64,000 bases of DNA from Natronincola ferrireducens (GTDB lineage Bacteria > Bacillota > Clostridia > Peptostreptococcales > Natronincolaceae): the NCBI RefSeq assembly GCF_900100845.1, contig NZ_FNFP01000004.1, forward strand, positions 1-64,000, read 5' to 3'. The notes beneath the pieces are model-generated. The model had not been told where the DNA came from. It made no database searches and was given only the letters and a program-made list of their open reading frames with translations. The position numbers were made by a program, and so were the translations under genes. Shown in pieces: positions 63,961 through 64,000 of this stretch (within the stretch, counting starts at the first letter, position 1; every line of letters begins with the position of its first letter).

Positions 63961-64000
63961 ATGAAAAAATTAACGAAAACTGATTTGTATGATATTCTTT
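63961..64000 (+). CDS. Truncated CDS at the window edge
   Basis: ATG 63961 follows GGAAGGAGA and opens a frame reading MKKLTKTDLYDIL before the sequence ends. Only 13 residues are available and no family can be named. It is 37 bases after the transporter, so it is probably in the same operon and may act on the imported substrate. Confidence 0.6.
   Translation, partial: MKKLTKTDLYDIL

Overview
The window reads as a low-GC, anaerobic, Gram-positive chromosome of the class Clostridia. Alkaliphilus/Natronincola-like clostridia are my best guess, but no rRNA is present to settle it. Support comes from the A+T-rich sequence, strong AGGAGG-type ribosome binding sites with frequent GTG and TTG starts, T-box, SAM-I and glycine riboswitches, a tungsten-type aldehyde oxidoreductase with a polyferredoxin, ferredoxin-domain DUF362 protein, agr-type peptide signalling and an apparent selenocysteine gene. 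I see no tRNA, rRNA, CRISPR array or prophage.

Layout. 1-2.8 kb: a three-gene operon (ADP-ribosylglycohydrolase, PfkB kinase, PnuC transporter) behind a perfect 48-bp palindrome. 3.0-4.5 kb: an IS1380-like insertion sequence. 4.6-6.4 kb: asnS under an Asn T-box. 6.8-10.3 kb: DUF362 ferredoxin protein and a chemoreceptor. 10.6-14.9 kb: a PhoPR-like two-component system, a very acidic small lipoprotein and a large lipoprotein. 15-16 kb: a formimidoylglutamase-like enzyme. 16.2-19 kb: a second two-component system. 19.4-22.3 kb: ferredoxin, aldehyde oxidoreductase and a MoaD/ThiS-like carrier. 22.6-26.9 kb: arginase, a MerR regulator, a CofE-like ligase and a divergent LysR regulator. 27.07-27.31 kb: a selenoprotein gene of the CC/Se motif family, broken by an in-frame UGA. 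27.4-36.7 kb: housekeeping and small-metabolism genes (YaiI, MazG, flavin reductase, diguanylate cyclase, nitronate monooxygenase, ABC-F, CAP lipoprotein, DegV, BCAT). 36.9-45.6 kb: ClpE-like chaperone, a glycine-riboswitch operon of ACT and UPF0210 proteins, a FAD-Rieske protein, GlnRS and a ThiF-like E1. 45.8-50.2 kb: a split agr quorum system (agrA-agrC facing agrB-agrD) next to a 54-aa ORF and a PAS histidine kinase. 50.3-51 kb: a one-gene unit encoding a 66-aa orphan protein behind an Ile-type T-box. 51.2-53.6 kb: metY-metA under a SAM-I riboswitch. 54.3-57 kb: GNAT, parvulin and threonine dehydrogenase. 57.2-64 kb: PucR regulator and a dipeptide-type ABC transporter, ending in a truncated CDS.

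The most rewarding items are short genes that a 60-aa ORF cutoff or standard UGA reading misses: the Cys-Sec protein at 27068, the AgrD peptide precursor at 47922-48056, the 54-aa ORF at 48939, and the T-box-controlled 66-aa protein at 50477. Regulatory DNA is also rich: the operon palindrome at 110-157, PhoP-box-like 11-bp repeats in front of both the response regulator and the acidic lipoprotein, and 20-bp-spaced direct repeats placed where an AgrA activator could drive the PAS kinase operon.
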